NCBI GenBank assembly: GCA_029212415.1
Contig: JARGOF010000031.1
Location: 1 to 59,120, forward strand
Direction: 5' to 3'
From: Rhizobiaceae bacterium
Lineage (GTDB): Bacteria; Pseudomonadota; Alphaproteobacteria; Rhizobiales; Rhizobiaceae
DNA length: 59,120 nucleotides
The notes beneath the pieces are model-generated. The model was not told the origin of the DNA and ran no database searches. It worked only from the letters and a program-made list of their open reading frames with translations. The translations under genes were made by a program, and so were the position numbers. Shown piece after piece: positions 34,597 to 43,317 of the stretch. Position 1 is the first letter of the stretch. The number at the start of each line of letters is the position of its first letter.

Positions 34597-35355
34597 GGTG
34601 TCGTTTCCCTCTCGATTCAGGCAGCAGTTTCCAGCGTATTGCAAGCCGTTGGATAATCCGCATATCGCGTTGCTCCACCACAACAAAAGATTCTCGCACC
34701 AATTCTGTCGAGCGCGGGTTTCTTGCGGCAACGGCGCACCGGATCGGGAATCGCCGGGAATGAGCTGGCGCCAGCCGGAACCTGCGGCCTGCGGCAATCG
34801 ACCTGTATCAATAGTCTGGTCATGACGGTCTCCGGACTATGCAGACAGGCATGATCACAAGCTGCAATGGCTGACATGCCATGCGCGACGTGGGACTGAG
34901 GGTCCGTCATAACGGTTCTCCGGTGACAACCACAAACCGCCACGGAAGCGGGCAACGCCGGAATGACAACGACAAGATTCCCATGCTGATATTCCATTCT
35001 CCAAATTAGGTCGTTTGTCCTAATCAAAATTAGGACAAACGACCTAATGTGTCAAATCAGAAAATTCTGCTCCTGAAAAGTGAGCGACGCTGTTGAAGCA
35101 ATTGATTGGTGTTCGCCGAAAAACCGGGGTTCACAGCGGTTGTTTCCCATTGAGGATCACCTGCCGGTGGTAAATCGTTTCGGTCAGCCCCTTCGATCTA
35201 CCAGTGGCACAGTGCTTGTTTGCCAAACTTCACGGCTGCGAGAGCCAACCTCGGCCTTGGTACCGCATACTCTGACATGGTGCGGAAGGCGAGCAAGGGC
35301 AACGGGAGCACCTCACCGGTTTCCGCCTTTAATTGGGTCTATGGCCGAGACACCC
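34597..35355. other. long intergenic region with a perfect palindrome
   Basis: 760 bases between the TetR gene and dctM (convergent-free side). Open frames on both strands (for example 35080-35367 plus and 34617-35027 minus) show no family features and unconvincing codon use. The outstanding structure is the 20-bp inverted repeat at 35005-35048. Confidence 0.5.
35005..35048. promoter_or_regulatory. perfect 20-bp inverted repeat
   Basis: ATTAGGTCGTTTGTCCTAAT and its exact reverse complement are separated by CAAA. Each arm is itself an imperfect palindrome (ATTAGG ... CCTAAT), so the site may be two stacked operators of a TetR-type regulator. No T-run follows, which argues against a terminator. 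Confidence 0.6.
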
Positions 35356-36675
35356 TTACCGGGCTGAAAGGGCTGCAATAGGGATGGTGATCATTTCCGG
35401 GAAGGCAATCAGCAGTGCTATGACGAGGATGTTGATCACGACGAATGGCAAGGCAGCCTTGTAGATATCACCGAAGCTTGTATCGGCCGGCGCCGCACCT
35501 TTCATGATGACCAGAAGAAGCCCCAGAGGCGGCGTCATCAGCGCCGTTTCCAGATTGATCAGCATCAGGATGGCAAACCAGATCGGATTGTATCCAAGAG
35601 AATTGATGATGGGCAGGAAGAAGGGGAATGTGATCAGCATGATCGCAATCTGGTCCATGAAACAGCCGAGGACCAGGACCACCAGCATCATGGAGACGAT
35701 CACCAGGGTCGGCTGGACATCCCAGGAGAAGACGGCGCCCAACAGACCGGTTGTCGCGCCCGAATAGGCCAGGATCTGGCTGAAACCCAAAGCGCCCGCA
35801 AGGATCGCGAACATCATGATGCTGATCCGCATGGTATCCATGAGAGAATCAATCATCATGCGCACGGAGAGCCGTCTGTAGAGCGCTGCGAGCAAAAACG
35901 AGCTGAGCGCACCCATCGCTGCCGCTTCGGTCGGTGTGGCGATGCCCAGGATGATAAGACCGGTGACCGAGAAGATGATGATGCCAAGCGGCAGCAGGTT
36001 TCTGGCCATGGCCGAGAGCGCCTCTGACCAGGTGGACAATGTTTCGCTTCCAGCCGGCGCCGCCTTGCTGTCGGCCATGCTGCGTATGATGATATAGAGC
36101 ACGTAGCCGGCCGCCATCATCAAACCCGGGATGATCGCGGCAATCAGGATTTTGGCGATTGAAAGTTTCGCAATGGAGGCCAGAACCACGGCAATGGCGC
36201 TGGGCGGGATCATCATCGCCAATCCGCCGGCAGCCATGATCGGCCCCATGCTCAGGTCGCGACTGTATCCGCGCTGCTCCATTTGCGGCAGCAGCAACTT
36301 GCCCAGCAAAGCGGTGTTCGCCATGGTCGAACCGGACAGGGCGGAGAACACGCTGCCTGATGCCATGGTCAGAAGGGAAAGCCTGCCCGGCAAGCGGCCA
36401 AGCAATTTGTCGAGGGCCTCTATGGCCTGCTTGCCGATGTTTGAATGCCAAAGCACCGTGCCCATCAGGATGAAGAGCGGTATGGGCACCAGGGCGAAGG
36501 AACTGACCGAACTGATCATGCTGATGATTTGTTGCTGGAAGGCGTTTCCACCGCCCTGCAAAAGAAAGACGCCGACAGAGGTGACGAGCAGAAATGCGAA
36601 TGCAATCGGCATTCCGATCATCATCAGGATCAGCAAACCGCCGAGTATGGCGCAGAATGTGAAAAGCCATTCCAT
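35356..36675 (-). CDS. dctM: TRAP transporter large permease DctM
   Basis: 439 residues with about twelve membrane helices, the DctM/SiaM length. Signature segments are SGSTMANTALLGKLLLPQME, MMIPPSAIAVVLASIAKLSI and TPPLGLLLVIMKGAAPADTS. It moves a carboxylate with sodium, fed by DctP. It is last gene of dctP-Q-M, 17 bases after dctQ. Confidence 0.92.
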   Translation of the reverse strand: MEWLFTFCAILGGLLILMMIGMPIAFAFLLVTSVGVFLLQGGGNAFQQQIISMISSVSSFALVPIPLFILMGTVLWHSNIGKQAIEALDKLLGRLPGRLSLLTMASGSVFSALSGSTMANTALLGKLLLPQMEQRGYSRDLSMGPIMAAGGLAMMIPPSAIAVVLASIAKLSIAKILIAAIIPGLMMAAGYVLYIIIRSMADSKAAPAGSETLSTWSEALSAMARNLLPLGIIIFSVTGLIILGIATPTEAAAMGALSSFLLAALYRRLSVRMMIDSLMDTMRISIMMFAILAGALGFSQILAYSGATTGLLGAVFSWDVQPTLVIVSMMLVVLVLGCFMDQIAIMLITFPFFLPIINSLGYNPIWFAILMLINLETALMTPPLGLLLVIMKGAAPADTSFGDIYKAALPFVVINILVIALLIAFPEMITIPIAALSAR

Positions 36676-36692
36676 CCGTTATTGCCTGACTT

Positions 36693-37190
36693 TCATGCGA
36701 CCGGACCGGAGGTTGTCGACGGTCCGTATCGTGCCGGGAAGAGCGTTTCGCGCAAATAGGTCAGAGATGTCAGCAAAAGGCCGAAAGAGACGACTGCCGG
36801 CAGAATATACCGTGGAATGGGGTGAATGCCGATGGTCTTCACATTCATCGCATAGTCCTGCAAGGCAAGTTTGCTTGCCCACCATGCAAGAAAGGCCAGA
36901 AGGCATGCACAGATGAATGCGATGATCCGTGCGAGTGGTTTTTTCAAATTTGCCGGAAGCGTTTCCGTTACCAGTTCCACCGCCACATGACCCTTTTCAC
37001 GGGCCAGCCATGGCATTCCGAGGAAAAGAATCCCCAAAAGCGCATGTTCACTGAATTCCAGTGACCAGGTCAGTGAATGTCCAATTGTCGAGCGCAGGAT
37101 CACGTCAGCGCCCACGCTGAACATGATGAGCACCAGCAATGCAGCGGCGACGGCGGCAAGAACATCAAGCAGGCGGTCAAAAAGAAACAT
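36693..37190 (-). CDS. dctQ: TRAP transporter small permease DctQ
   Basis: 165 residues with four membrane helices and the DctQ core motif (TWSLEFSEHALLGILFLGMP, then AREKGHVAVELVTETLP). It pairs with DctM. It is separated from dctP by 54 bases containing a hairpin. Confidence 0.9.
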   Translation of the reverse strand: MFLFDRLLDVLAAVAAALLVLIMFSVGADVILRSTIGHSLTWSLEFSEHALLGILFLGMPWLAREKGHVAVELVTETLPANLKKPLARIIAFICACLLAFLAWWASKLALQDYAMNVKTIGIHPIPRYILPAVVSFGLLLTSLTYLRETLFPARYGPSTTSGPVA

Positions 37191-37210
37191 GATTTCAGCC
37201 GAAATGAGAG

Positions 37211-37237
37211 GCGGTGCCGCCTGACAGGCGACACCGC
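37211..37237 (-). terminator. hairpin between dctP and dctQ
   Basis: GCGGTG and CGCCTG pair with CAGGCG and CACCGC around one mismatch. The stem lies just behind the binding-protein gene, as at ugpB/ugpA, so it probably raises dctP message relative to the permeases. Confidence 0.5.
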
Positions 37238-37244
37238 ACAGGAT

Positions 37245-38252
37245 CTATTTGGAAGCGAGGTCTTTCAGAGCCGCTCCACCTTCAGGGTCCTTGGCAAGAT
37301 AGGCTTCCCATCCGACCCTTTGGACCAGCTCCTGGAACTTGGCCGATTCTTCAGGCGACAGCGTGATGAATTCCATGCCTGCCTCTTTGAGAGCAGCATC
37401 CTCTGCTGCCAGTGACGCCGCATTGAACTCCTCAACGGCCGCCTCATAGATCGGCCCGATGCGCTCCAGTTCCGCCCGCACCTCGTCCGACAGCCCATCC
37501 CATTTGGCGCCATTGACCAGGATCGGTGCGTTGAGCGAATAGAAGGGCTCATCCAGCACATATTTCGTCACCTCGTGCAGACCCGGATGCATGATGCCGG
37601 TGTAGGTTGCCCCGAAGCCATCGACCACACCGCGTTCCAATGCAGCATAGGTATCGGCAAAGGGGATCGATACAGGCGTGCCGCCCAGAGCAGCTGTCAC
37701 ATCAGCCGTGGTTTGAGAGACGCGAATCTTCATTCCACTCAGATCGGCCTTTTCAACCGGCTCCTTGAGGTAAAAGCGGAATGCCGTCCCGGGCTGTCCG
37801 CCGCCGTTGGCGATATATTCCACATTGGCTTTCTGGCGATGAACGCCATGCATGAATTCAAACAGGCCGCTGGCGCGCATCTCGGCACCATTCTGGGTGG
37901 TATAGAGCAGCGCGAAGGTCTCCGGAACGGTTCCGGCATAATAGGGAACAGCAGCCATCATGATATCAATGATACCATTCTTGAGGCCATCGAACTGCTG
38001 CTGCGAAGGAATAACCTCCGGGCCACCCAGAATATTCACCTGAATCTTGCCGCCGCTTTCGCGTTCGACAACTTCCTTGAGAATCTGCACTGGTTTTGAC
38101 AACGGGCTCTGCGGCTCAAACGGGGTGACCGTTTTCAAAACAACGGCTTCCTGTGCCATGGCAGGAACAGCTGCCCCCGTCAGAAGCAGCGCCGCAACGG
38201 ATGCAATGACGCCTCTGCGCGAGATGTTTGTCAGGCTTTGTAGCGTTTTCAT
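37245..38252 (-). CDS. dctP: TRAP transporter substrate-binding protein DctP
   Basis: 335 residues with signal peptide ending AVPAMAQ; the SRRGVIAS stretch is weakly Tat-like. DctP-type features are SKPVQILKEVVERESGGKI and SGMKIRVSQTTADVTAALGG, where the Arg binds the substrate carboxylate in most TRAP systems, and PFADTYAALERGVVDGFG. Adjacent to the beta-keto acid cleavage enzyme gene, it likely captures the keto acid or its precursor. Confidence 0.9.
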   Translation of the reverse strand: MKTLQSLTNISRRGVIASVAALLLTGAAVPAMAQEAVVLKTVTPFEPQSPLSKPVQILKEVVERESGGKIQVNILGGPEVIPSQQQFDGLKNGIIDIMMAAVPYYAGTVPETFALLYTTQNGAEMRASGLFEFMHGVHRQKANVEYIANGGGQPGTAFRFYLKEPVEKADLSGMKIRVSQTTADVTAALGGTPVSIPFADTYAALERGVVDGFGATYTGIMHPGLHEVTKYVLDEPFYSLNAPILVNGAKWDGLSDEVRAELERIGPIYEAAVEEFNAASLAAEDAALKEAGMEFITLSPEESAKFQELVQRVGWEAYLAKDPEGGAALKDLASK

Positions 38253-38298
38253 GAATATCCTCCCTGGGATTTATGTGTGGATCAATACTTCAGATGCT

Positions 38299-39192
38299 TC
38301 AGTCGGGCAGCTCGAACATGGCGTGGGCTTCGGCCGGCGTGGCGATTTCACGACCAATGCTTTCGACCAGCTTGCGGGCAGCAGCAACAAGTTCGTGGTT
38401 ACGATGAGCGGCATTGCCGTTCGGAAGATAGATATTGTCTTCAAAGCCCACCCGGACCGTGTCGCAACCCATCGCAATGCCGAGTGCGGCCATGGTGAAT
38501 TGCGCCTTGCCTGCTCCAAGCACACCCCATTTTGCATTGGGGAACAGACGCTGCTGCTCATCAACCGAGTAGACCAGCGCGCGGGCCGTCGGAGGCGTGT
38601 TTCCGATACCGCCGCCGTGGAGCAGCCAGAGATTGCTGGCATTGCGGTCGATGATGCCTTCGTCCGCCAGCCGCGACAGCCGGTGGACAACATTGACTTC
38701 AGTCAGTTCAAATTCGACCGTGGAGCCCGATTTGTAGACATGCGGCAGAGTGGAACGCAGAAAATTGGGTGAATTGATATAGGGTGTTTCGCCGGGATAA
38801 CCGCCCTCGGGATGCCAGAAATCCATGGACCCCGCGGCGATGCCGTAAAGGTCCGGCTTGGGATCTATGTTGAGGAGCGCCAGACGTTCTTCATCGGAGG
38901 GCCATATCTGTTCACCGGTTTTTGGATCACGGCGCACGCCGATACCATTGGTCGTTTGCACCAGCAGATTGGTCTCGGCCCGAATACGCCGGATGATGTC
39001 CTCGTAAATCGCCAGATCGCCCGTATTGCGCCCTTCGGCATCACGGGCATGGACATGGATGATGGCCGCCCCTTCTTTTGCACAAAGCGCCGCATCCTCT
39101 GCGATCTCCGCCGGTGTGATCGGAACCTTCGCGCCTTCGCGATCCTTCTGCATCCCACCGTTTACGGCGACCACAATTGCAACTTTACCCAC
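38299..39192 (-). CDS. beta-keto acid cleavage enzyme (BKACE, DUF849)
   Basis: 297 residues from a GTG at 39192; AAGGAGA sits six bases upstream, whereas the upstream ATG (39207) would lie on that ribosome site. The metal-binding pair His46/His48 is in IIHVHARDAEGR, and other family segments are LVQTTNGIGVRRD, VEFELTEVNVVHRL and WGVLGAGKAQFTMAALGIAM. BKACE enzymes condense a beta-keto acid with acetyl-CoA and release acetoacetate plus the shortened CoA ester. The exact substrate is unknown. It diverges from the GntR gene and is followed by dctPQM. Confidence 0.85.
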   Translation of the reverse strand: MGKVAIVVAVNGGMQKDREGAKVPITPAEIAEDAALCAKEGAAIIHVHARDAEGRNTGDLAIYEDIIRRIRAETNLLVQTTNGIGVRRDPKTGEQIWPSDEERLALLNIDPKPDLYGIAAGSMDFWHPEGGYPGETPYINSPNFLRSTLPHVYKSGSTVEFELTEVNVVHRLSRLADEGIIDRNASNLWLLHGGGIGNTPPTARALVYSVDEQQRLFPNAKWGVLGAGKAQFTMAALGIAMGCDTVRVGFEDNIYLPNGNAAHRNHELVAAARKLVESIGREIATPAEAHAMFELPD

Positions 39193-39223
39193 TGATCTCT
39201 CCTTCATAGTTCTTGACCACAAC

Positions 39224-39241
39224 ATAATACGGAAATATTAT
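39224..39241. promoter_or_regulatory. inverted repeat between BKACE and GntR genes
   Basis: ATAATA-N6-TATTAT is a perfect 6-bp inverted repeat in the 97-base divergent promoter region. It is a candidate site for the GntR regulator encoded next to it, by position only. Confidence 0.35.
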
Positions 39242-39289
39242 ATGTAAACACCATTTTTATCGATCAAATGGAATTATTGGAGCGCTCAG

Positions 39290-39979
39290 ATGGAAGACAT
39301 CGCTGCCAAGGGAGCAGACACGCAGGCCGCCATCGCAGCAGAGACGATCTCGACAATGATCCTTTCAGGCGATTTGAAGGGTGGCGAGCGGCTGAATATC
39401 CGCGACCTGGTCAAACAGACCGGAATCGGTGCGACGCCACTGCGCGAAGGTGTCTCGCGACTGATCGATCGCGGCTTTGTGAAAGCCCTGGATCGCAGGG
39501 GTTTCCGCGTGACGGAGACCTCCGCAGAGGATCTCGAAGACATCATGCGCACGCGATTGCCACTGGAATCGGAAGCCTTGCGGCTGGCGATCGAAAAAGG
39601 TGACGATCAGTGGGAGGCGAAGATTGTCTCCACTTTGCACCGCCTGGTCAATTTCATGAATTGGGCACCCCATGACCCAAGGGAAGCCGCACTCGGATTC
39701 GATGCGGTTCACAAGGCCTTTCACACGGCCCTGATCTCGGCCTGCGGTTCAGAGCGCATGCTGGCCTTTCTCGACATGCTCTACGACCAGGGCTTTCGAT
39801 ATCGCCATCTGATGCTGACCCACCATGATCCACGACAGCGACTGCAGGGCGCGCAACGCATCGAGGAACACAATGTGCTGGCCGAACTGGCGATCAAGAG
39901 AAAACCTCGCGAAGCGGTGGAGGCGCTTCAACGTCACTTGAGTACCTTTTCCGGCGATGTCTTCAAAGACAAGTCCTGA
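39290..39979 (+). CDS. GntR-family (FadR/FCD type) regulator
   Basis: 229 residues. The N-terminal winged helix includes NIRDLVKQTGIGATPLREGVSRLIDRG; the C-terminal FCD helical domain has Asp/His ligand candidates (DAVHKAFHTALIS and RHLMLTHHDPRQRLQ). It is divergent from the BKACE-dctPQM operon and so its likely repressor, responding to the keto acid or a derivative. Confidence 0.86.
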   Translation: MEDIAAKGADTQAAIAAETISTMILSGDLKGGERLNIRDLVKQTGIGATPLREGVSRLIDRGFVKALDRRGFRVTETSAEDLEDIMRTRLPLESEALRLAIEKGDDQWEAKIVSTLHRLVNFMNWAPHDPREAALGFDAVHKAFHTALISACGSERMLAFLDMLYDQGFRYRHLMLTHHDPRQRLQGAQRIEEHNVLAELAIKRKPREAVEALQRHLSTFSGDVFKDKS

Positions 39980-40312
39980 TTGCCCGCATTGGCTGGTCTC
40001 AAGGGGGTAACGTTCCAACGAACATCATGGCCAATTGCGCCAATCGGCACCTGTGGACGGGCAAAGACTTTGCCAATGCCACCCCCTTGCCTATAATGAA
40101 CTTCATTCATTATATTTCTTTATCTCAATCATCACTTGAAATATAAGAGGGAGGCTGAGGTGCCGCCTTGACCCTCCTGTGGAAATAGCTTCAGTCCACG
40201 GACAGTTCCTGAGAGACGTTCTGCGGCTCAGATATTTACGCGCATACAAAACAATGAGTTACACCCACCTGCCTCATTCAACGGCAAGCCTCATCAACAC
40301 CGTGGAGAACGA
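39980..40312. other. intergenic region with TetR operator
   Basis: 333 bases between the GntR and TetR genes. Contains the palindrome at 40093-40113; otherwise AT-rich with nothing recognised. Confidence 0.5.
40093..40113. promoter_or_regulatory. TetR-type operator upstream of the AtuR-like gene
   Basis: ATAATGAA-CTTCA-TTCATTAT has perfect 8-bp arms with a five-base centre. The inner ATGAA-N5-TTCAT recurs at 43145-43159 in the promoter region of the catabolic operons, which suggests one regulator for both. Confidence 0.65.
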
Positions 40313-41014
40313 ATGACCAGTGTAACACCACGCAGACCGGTTTCGCGACTGTCACGAGAGCGGCGCATTGCCGACATCATGGCGGCGGGGCGCGAGGTCT
40401 TTCGGGAAAAAGGCTATGAAGATGCACCGCTGTCAGACATCGCCGAGAAAGCCAATGTCGTAGAAGGCAGCATCTATCGCTACTTCGATAACAAACGCGA
40501 TCTTCTCGTCAAGGTCATCGAGGTTTGGTATGAAGGCATGTTGGCCGACTATCAGGAACAGCTGTCGGGCATTCGCGGCACACGCAACCGACTGCGCTAC
40601 ATGATCTGGCGACACCTCAAAACCATCCACGACGAACCAGCACTGTGCAATCTGATGTTCCAGTTCTTGCGATCCGGCAAGGATTACAGCAAAACCGGGG
40701 TGTTTAACCTCAACAGGAATTATACCCGCCAAACCCTGGATATCATCAGTGAAGGGGTTCGAAAGGGCGAACTACGGGGCGATGTTTCGCTGCGGCTGGT
40801 GCGCGACATGATTTACGGCTGCGTGGAACACACCACATGGGCCTACCTGCGCGGTGAAGCCGATTTCGATGTTGAAAAAACAGCCGACGATGTCGTCGAA
40901 CTGGTGCTTAGTGGGCTTCAGGTGCGCTATACCGGCAGTCCGACAGGGCCGGATATTGCCACCAGACTGGAAAATGCCGTGGAGAAGCTGGAAGCGATGA
41001 CCGAAAAACCATAG
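40313..41014 (+). CDS. TetR-family regulator (AtuR-like by context)
   Basis: 233 residues. The N-terminal helix-turn-helix is PLSDIAEKANVVEGSIYRYFDNKRD; the C-terminal helical ligand domain has no assigned family. It lies convergent with the SDR/acyl-CoA dehydrogenase operon and upstream of the Atu-like cluster; the operator shared with that cluster supports a repressor role analogous to AtuR of Pseudomonas aeruginosa. Confidence 0.82.
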   Translation: MTSVTPRRPVSRLSRERRIADIMAAGREVFREKGYEDAPLSDIAEKANVVEGSIYRYFDNKRDLLVKVIEVWYEGMLADYQEQLSGIRGTRNRLRYMIWRHLKTIHDEPALCNLMFQFLRSGKDYSKTGVFNLNRNYTRQTLDIISEGVRKGELRGDVSLRLVRDMIYGCVEHTTWAYLRGEADFDVEKTADDVVELVLSGLQVRYTGSPTGPDIATRLENAVEKLEAMTEKP

Positions 41015-41026
41015 CAGGAAAAACTG

Positions 41027-41893
41027 TCAGTCCCCGGTTTTGAAATAGTCCGGCTTTCCGGTCGTCCAGGTCTCGCCCCAGAGCTGCCCGCCGCCGTCGA
41101 CGGTCAGCAACTCGCCGGTAATGAACCTGCCGGACGGGCCGCCCAGATACATGCACGCTTCGGCTATGTCCCAGGTGTTACCCGCCTGCATCATGGGGTT
41201 GGATTGAGGATAGGCGGCGCGCGCTTCAGGCGTATAGACCTTCCAACCTTCCGTTTCGATGGCGCCCGGCGCAATACAATTGACGCGGATGCCAAGTGGC
41301 GCCCATTCGACGGCCACACTTCGGGTCAGCCCGATGACGCCGGAGCGCGCAGCGATCGTATGCGCAACGCCATGCAGTCCGTGGTTGGTTACAACGACGA
41401 TGTTGACGATACTGCCCGGCTTGCCTGTGTCGCGCCACTTGCGCGCAGCCGACTGCATCATGAACCAGGTGCCATTGAGATTGGTGTTGACGACCGCGTT
41501 CCACCCTTTGACCGAGAAATCGATCGCGGCCTGCGGGAACTGCCCCCCGGCACTATTGACGAGAATGTCGACAGGGCCTTGCTCATGCCAAAGCGTTTCA
41601 AAAAAGCTCTCTACGGCTTCAGCATCGCGGATATCGACGCGCGCGCCATGACAATCCAGCCCTTTCTCGCGCATGGCGGCCACAAGCACATCAATTTTTT
41701 CCTGACTGCGACCTGATATGACAACCCTGGCGCCAAGCCTTCCAAAAAGCCAGGCTGTGGCGCGGCCGATGCCGCCTGCCCCGCCGGAAATGAGCACGGT
41801 TTTCCCCTGCAACGCACCGTCCGCATAGACGGTCGGGCAGGAAGCAAGATCGGCGTCAGAGAGGCCGAATTTTTCTTTGTCGTCTGCGCTCAT
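41027..41893 (-). CDS. SDR oxidoreductase, 2,4-dienoyl-CoA-reductase-like
   Basis: 288 residues. The NAD(P) site is GGAGGIGRATA; NSAGG and NTNLNGTW follow. The classical YxxxK is not conserved: the aligned segment is HTIAARSGV, with Thr and Arg where Tyr and Lys should be, and a His one position earlier as in peroxisomal DECR2. The SDR thus resembles dienoyl-CoA reductases more than alcohol dehydrogenases. Its start overlaps the acyl-CoA dehydrogenase stop (ATGA). It may correspond to AtuG/AtuB in role. Confidence 0.8.
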   Translation of the reverse strand: MSADDKEKFGLSDADLASCPTVYADGALQGKTVLISGGAGGIGRATAWLFGRLGARVVISGRSQEKIDVLVAAMREKGLDCHGARVDIRDAEAVESFFETLWHEQGPVDILVNSAGGQFPQAAIDFSVKGWNAVVNTNLNGTWFMMQSAARKWRDTGKPGSIVNIVVVTNHGLHGVAHTIAARSGVIGLTRSVAVEWAPLGIRVNCIAPGAIETEGWKVYTPEARAAYPQSNPMMQAGNTWDIAEACMYLGGPSGRFITGELLTVDGGGQLWGETWTTGKPDYFKTGD

Positions 41894-43104
41894 GTGTCCA
41901 TGTCTTTCAACAGTTCACCCGCGATAATCATCTTGCGCACTTCGGTGGTTCCTGCACCAATTTCCAAAAGCTTGATCGAGCGGAAGAGCCGGTTGATCTC
42001 CGATTCCCAGATATAACCATAGCCTCCGTGAACCTGAACGGCCAGATCAAGCACCTTGTGGACGGCTTCCGCCGTGAACATGACTGACGCGGCTGTCAAC
42101 TTGTGGATGTCGCCGCGTCCGCCGCCGCCAACCTCCAAAGGTGCGGCTGCGGCCAGAACCTTGTAGGTCAGTGCGCGCATGGCTTCGACCTCCACATACA
42201 TATCCGCCAACATGGACTGAACCATCTGGAACGAGCCGATCGGTTTGCCAAATTGCTTGCGCATCTTGGCATATTCTACAGACAGCTCGAGCGCCCGCTC
42301 TGCAATACCGAGACAAATCGGCGAAATCATCGCCCGCTCGAGATCAAGGCCGCTCATGACAATCGAGACGCCGCGATTTTCCTCGCCCACCAAGTTTTCC
42401 ACCGGGACCCGGCAATCCTCGAAGACCAGTTCAGCCGTCTGGCTGCCGCGGTATCCCATCTTGATGAGCTTCTGAGCCACCTTGAAACCCGGCATGTCCT
42501 TTTCCACGATAAAGGCGGATACACCACGGGAGCCTTTTTCCTTGTCGGTTTTCGCATAGACAAGGATGACGTCCGCTATCGGGCCGTTTGTAATGTATAT
42601 CTTCGAACCGTTGAGGACGTAATGGTCGCCTTCGCGGCGCGCGGTGGTCCGCATGGAGCCGATGGCATCCGAACCCGCACCCGGCTCGGTCAACGCCAAG
42701 GCACCCACTTTTTTGCCGGAACACATATCAGGAAGATATTTTCTGCGCTGTGCGTCATTGCCGTTTCGGTAAATGTTGTTGAGGCAAAGATTGTCATGGG
42801 CGACCCAGGACAGAGCCATTGCGTGATTCCACCTTGCCATGGCTTGCCCGACAAGACCGGCAGCCACAAGGTCCAGCCCGGCGCCGCCAAATTCTTCCGG
42901 TACAGTGATCCCAAAGAGGCCGTTATCGCCGATCTTTGGAAATGCGTCTTCAGGCCACCATTCATCCTTATCCATACGTTCGCACAGGGGATAAAGCTCA
43001 TTGCGGGAAAAACGATCCGCATTGTCGAGGATCATCTGTTGTTCCGTATCCAGATCGAAGCTGTTGGACCATTCATTCGCTCCATGGCGATCCTGCATTT
43101 TCAT
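41890..43104 (-). CDS. acyl-CoA dehydrogenase, isovaleryl/citronellyl-CoA type
   Basis: 404 residues of the FAD acyl-CoA dehydrogenase fold. The catalytic base is Glu256 in SGLDLERAM, the helix-G position seen in isovaleryl-CoA dehydrogenase rather than the C-terminal Glu of medium-chain enzymes. FAD/substrate motifs are LTEPGAGSDA, YITNGPIADV and the C-terminal QVHGGYGY. The branched-chain type fits a citronellyl-CoA or isovaleryl-CoA substrate. It is the first gene of a two-gene operon; the promoter has the ATGAA-N5-TTCAT site. Confidence 0.87.
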   Translation of the reverse strand: MKMQDRHGANEWSNSFDLDTEQQMILDNADRFSRNELYPLCERMDKDEWWPEDAFPKIGDNGLFGITVPEEFGGAGLDLVAAGLVGQAMARWNHAMALSWVAHDNLCLNNIYRNGNDAQRRKYLPDMCSGKKVGALALTEPGAGSDAIGSMRTTARREGDHYVLNGSKIYITNGPIADVILVYAKTDKEKGSRGVSAFIVEKDMPGFKVAQKLIKMGYRGSQTAELVFEDCRVPVENLVGEENRGVSIVMSGLDLERAMISPICLGIAERALELSVEYAKMRKQFGKPIGSFQMVQSMLADMYVEVEAMRALTYKVLAAAAPLEVGGGGRGDIHKLTAASVMFTAEAVHKVLDLAVQVHGGYGYIWESEINRLFRSIKLLEIGAGTTEVRKMIIAGELLKDMDT

Positions 43105-43144
43105 TCCTCCCGCTTGACTGGCGCTCAGTCAAAGATGCGCCTTA

Positions 43145-43159
43145 ATGAAATTACTTCAT
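43145..43159. promoter_or_regulatory. TetR-type operator in the divergent catabolic promoter
   Basis: ATGAA-ATTAC-TTCAT matches the inner half-sites and spacing of 40093-40113. It is 41 bases before the acyl-CoA dehydrogenase ATG. A one-mismatch version (ATGAA-TTCAA-ATCAT, 43267-43281) precedes the enoyl-CoA hydratase start on the other side. Confidence 0.65.
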
Positions 43160-43317
43160 CATAAACTTATCGGCAATATGTCAACCAATAAAATATAAAT
43201 AGCGGGCACATCAAGCGAAATTTGCCTTTCTTTCAAAATGCGCGGGATTGGATATTGACAATATTGATGAATTCAAATCATTTAGCGAAACGCAATAACA
43301 ATCAAGTAGGTGGAGTC

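Noticed and set aside
35080-35367. 95-residue open frame before dctM
   Set aside because: GTG start without ribosome site, no recognisable domain, atypical residue composition.
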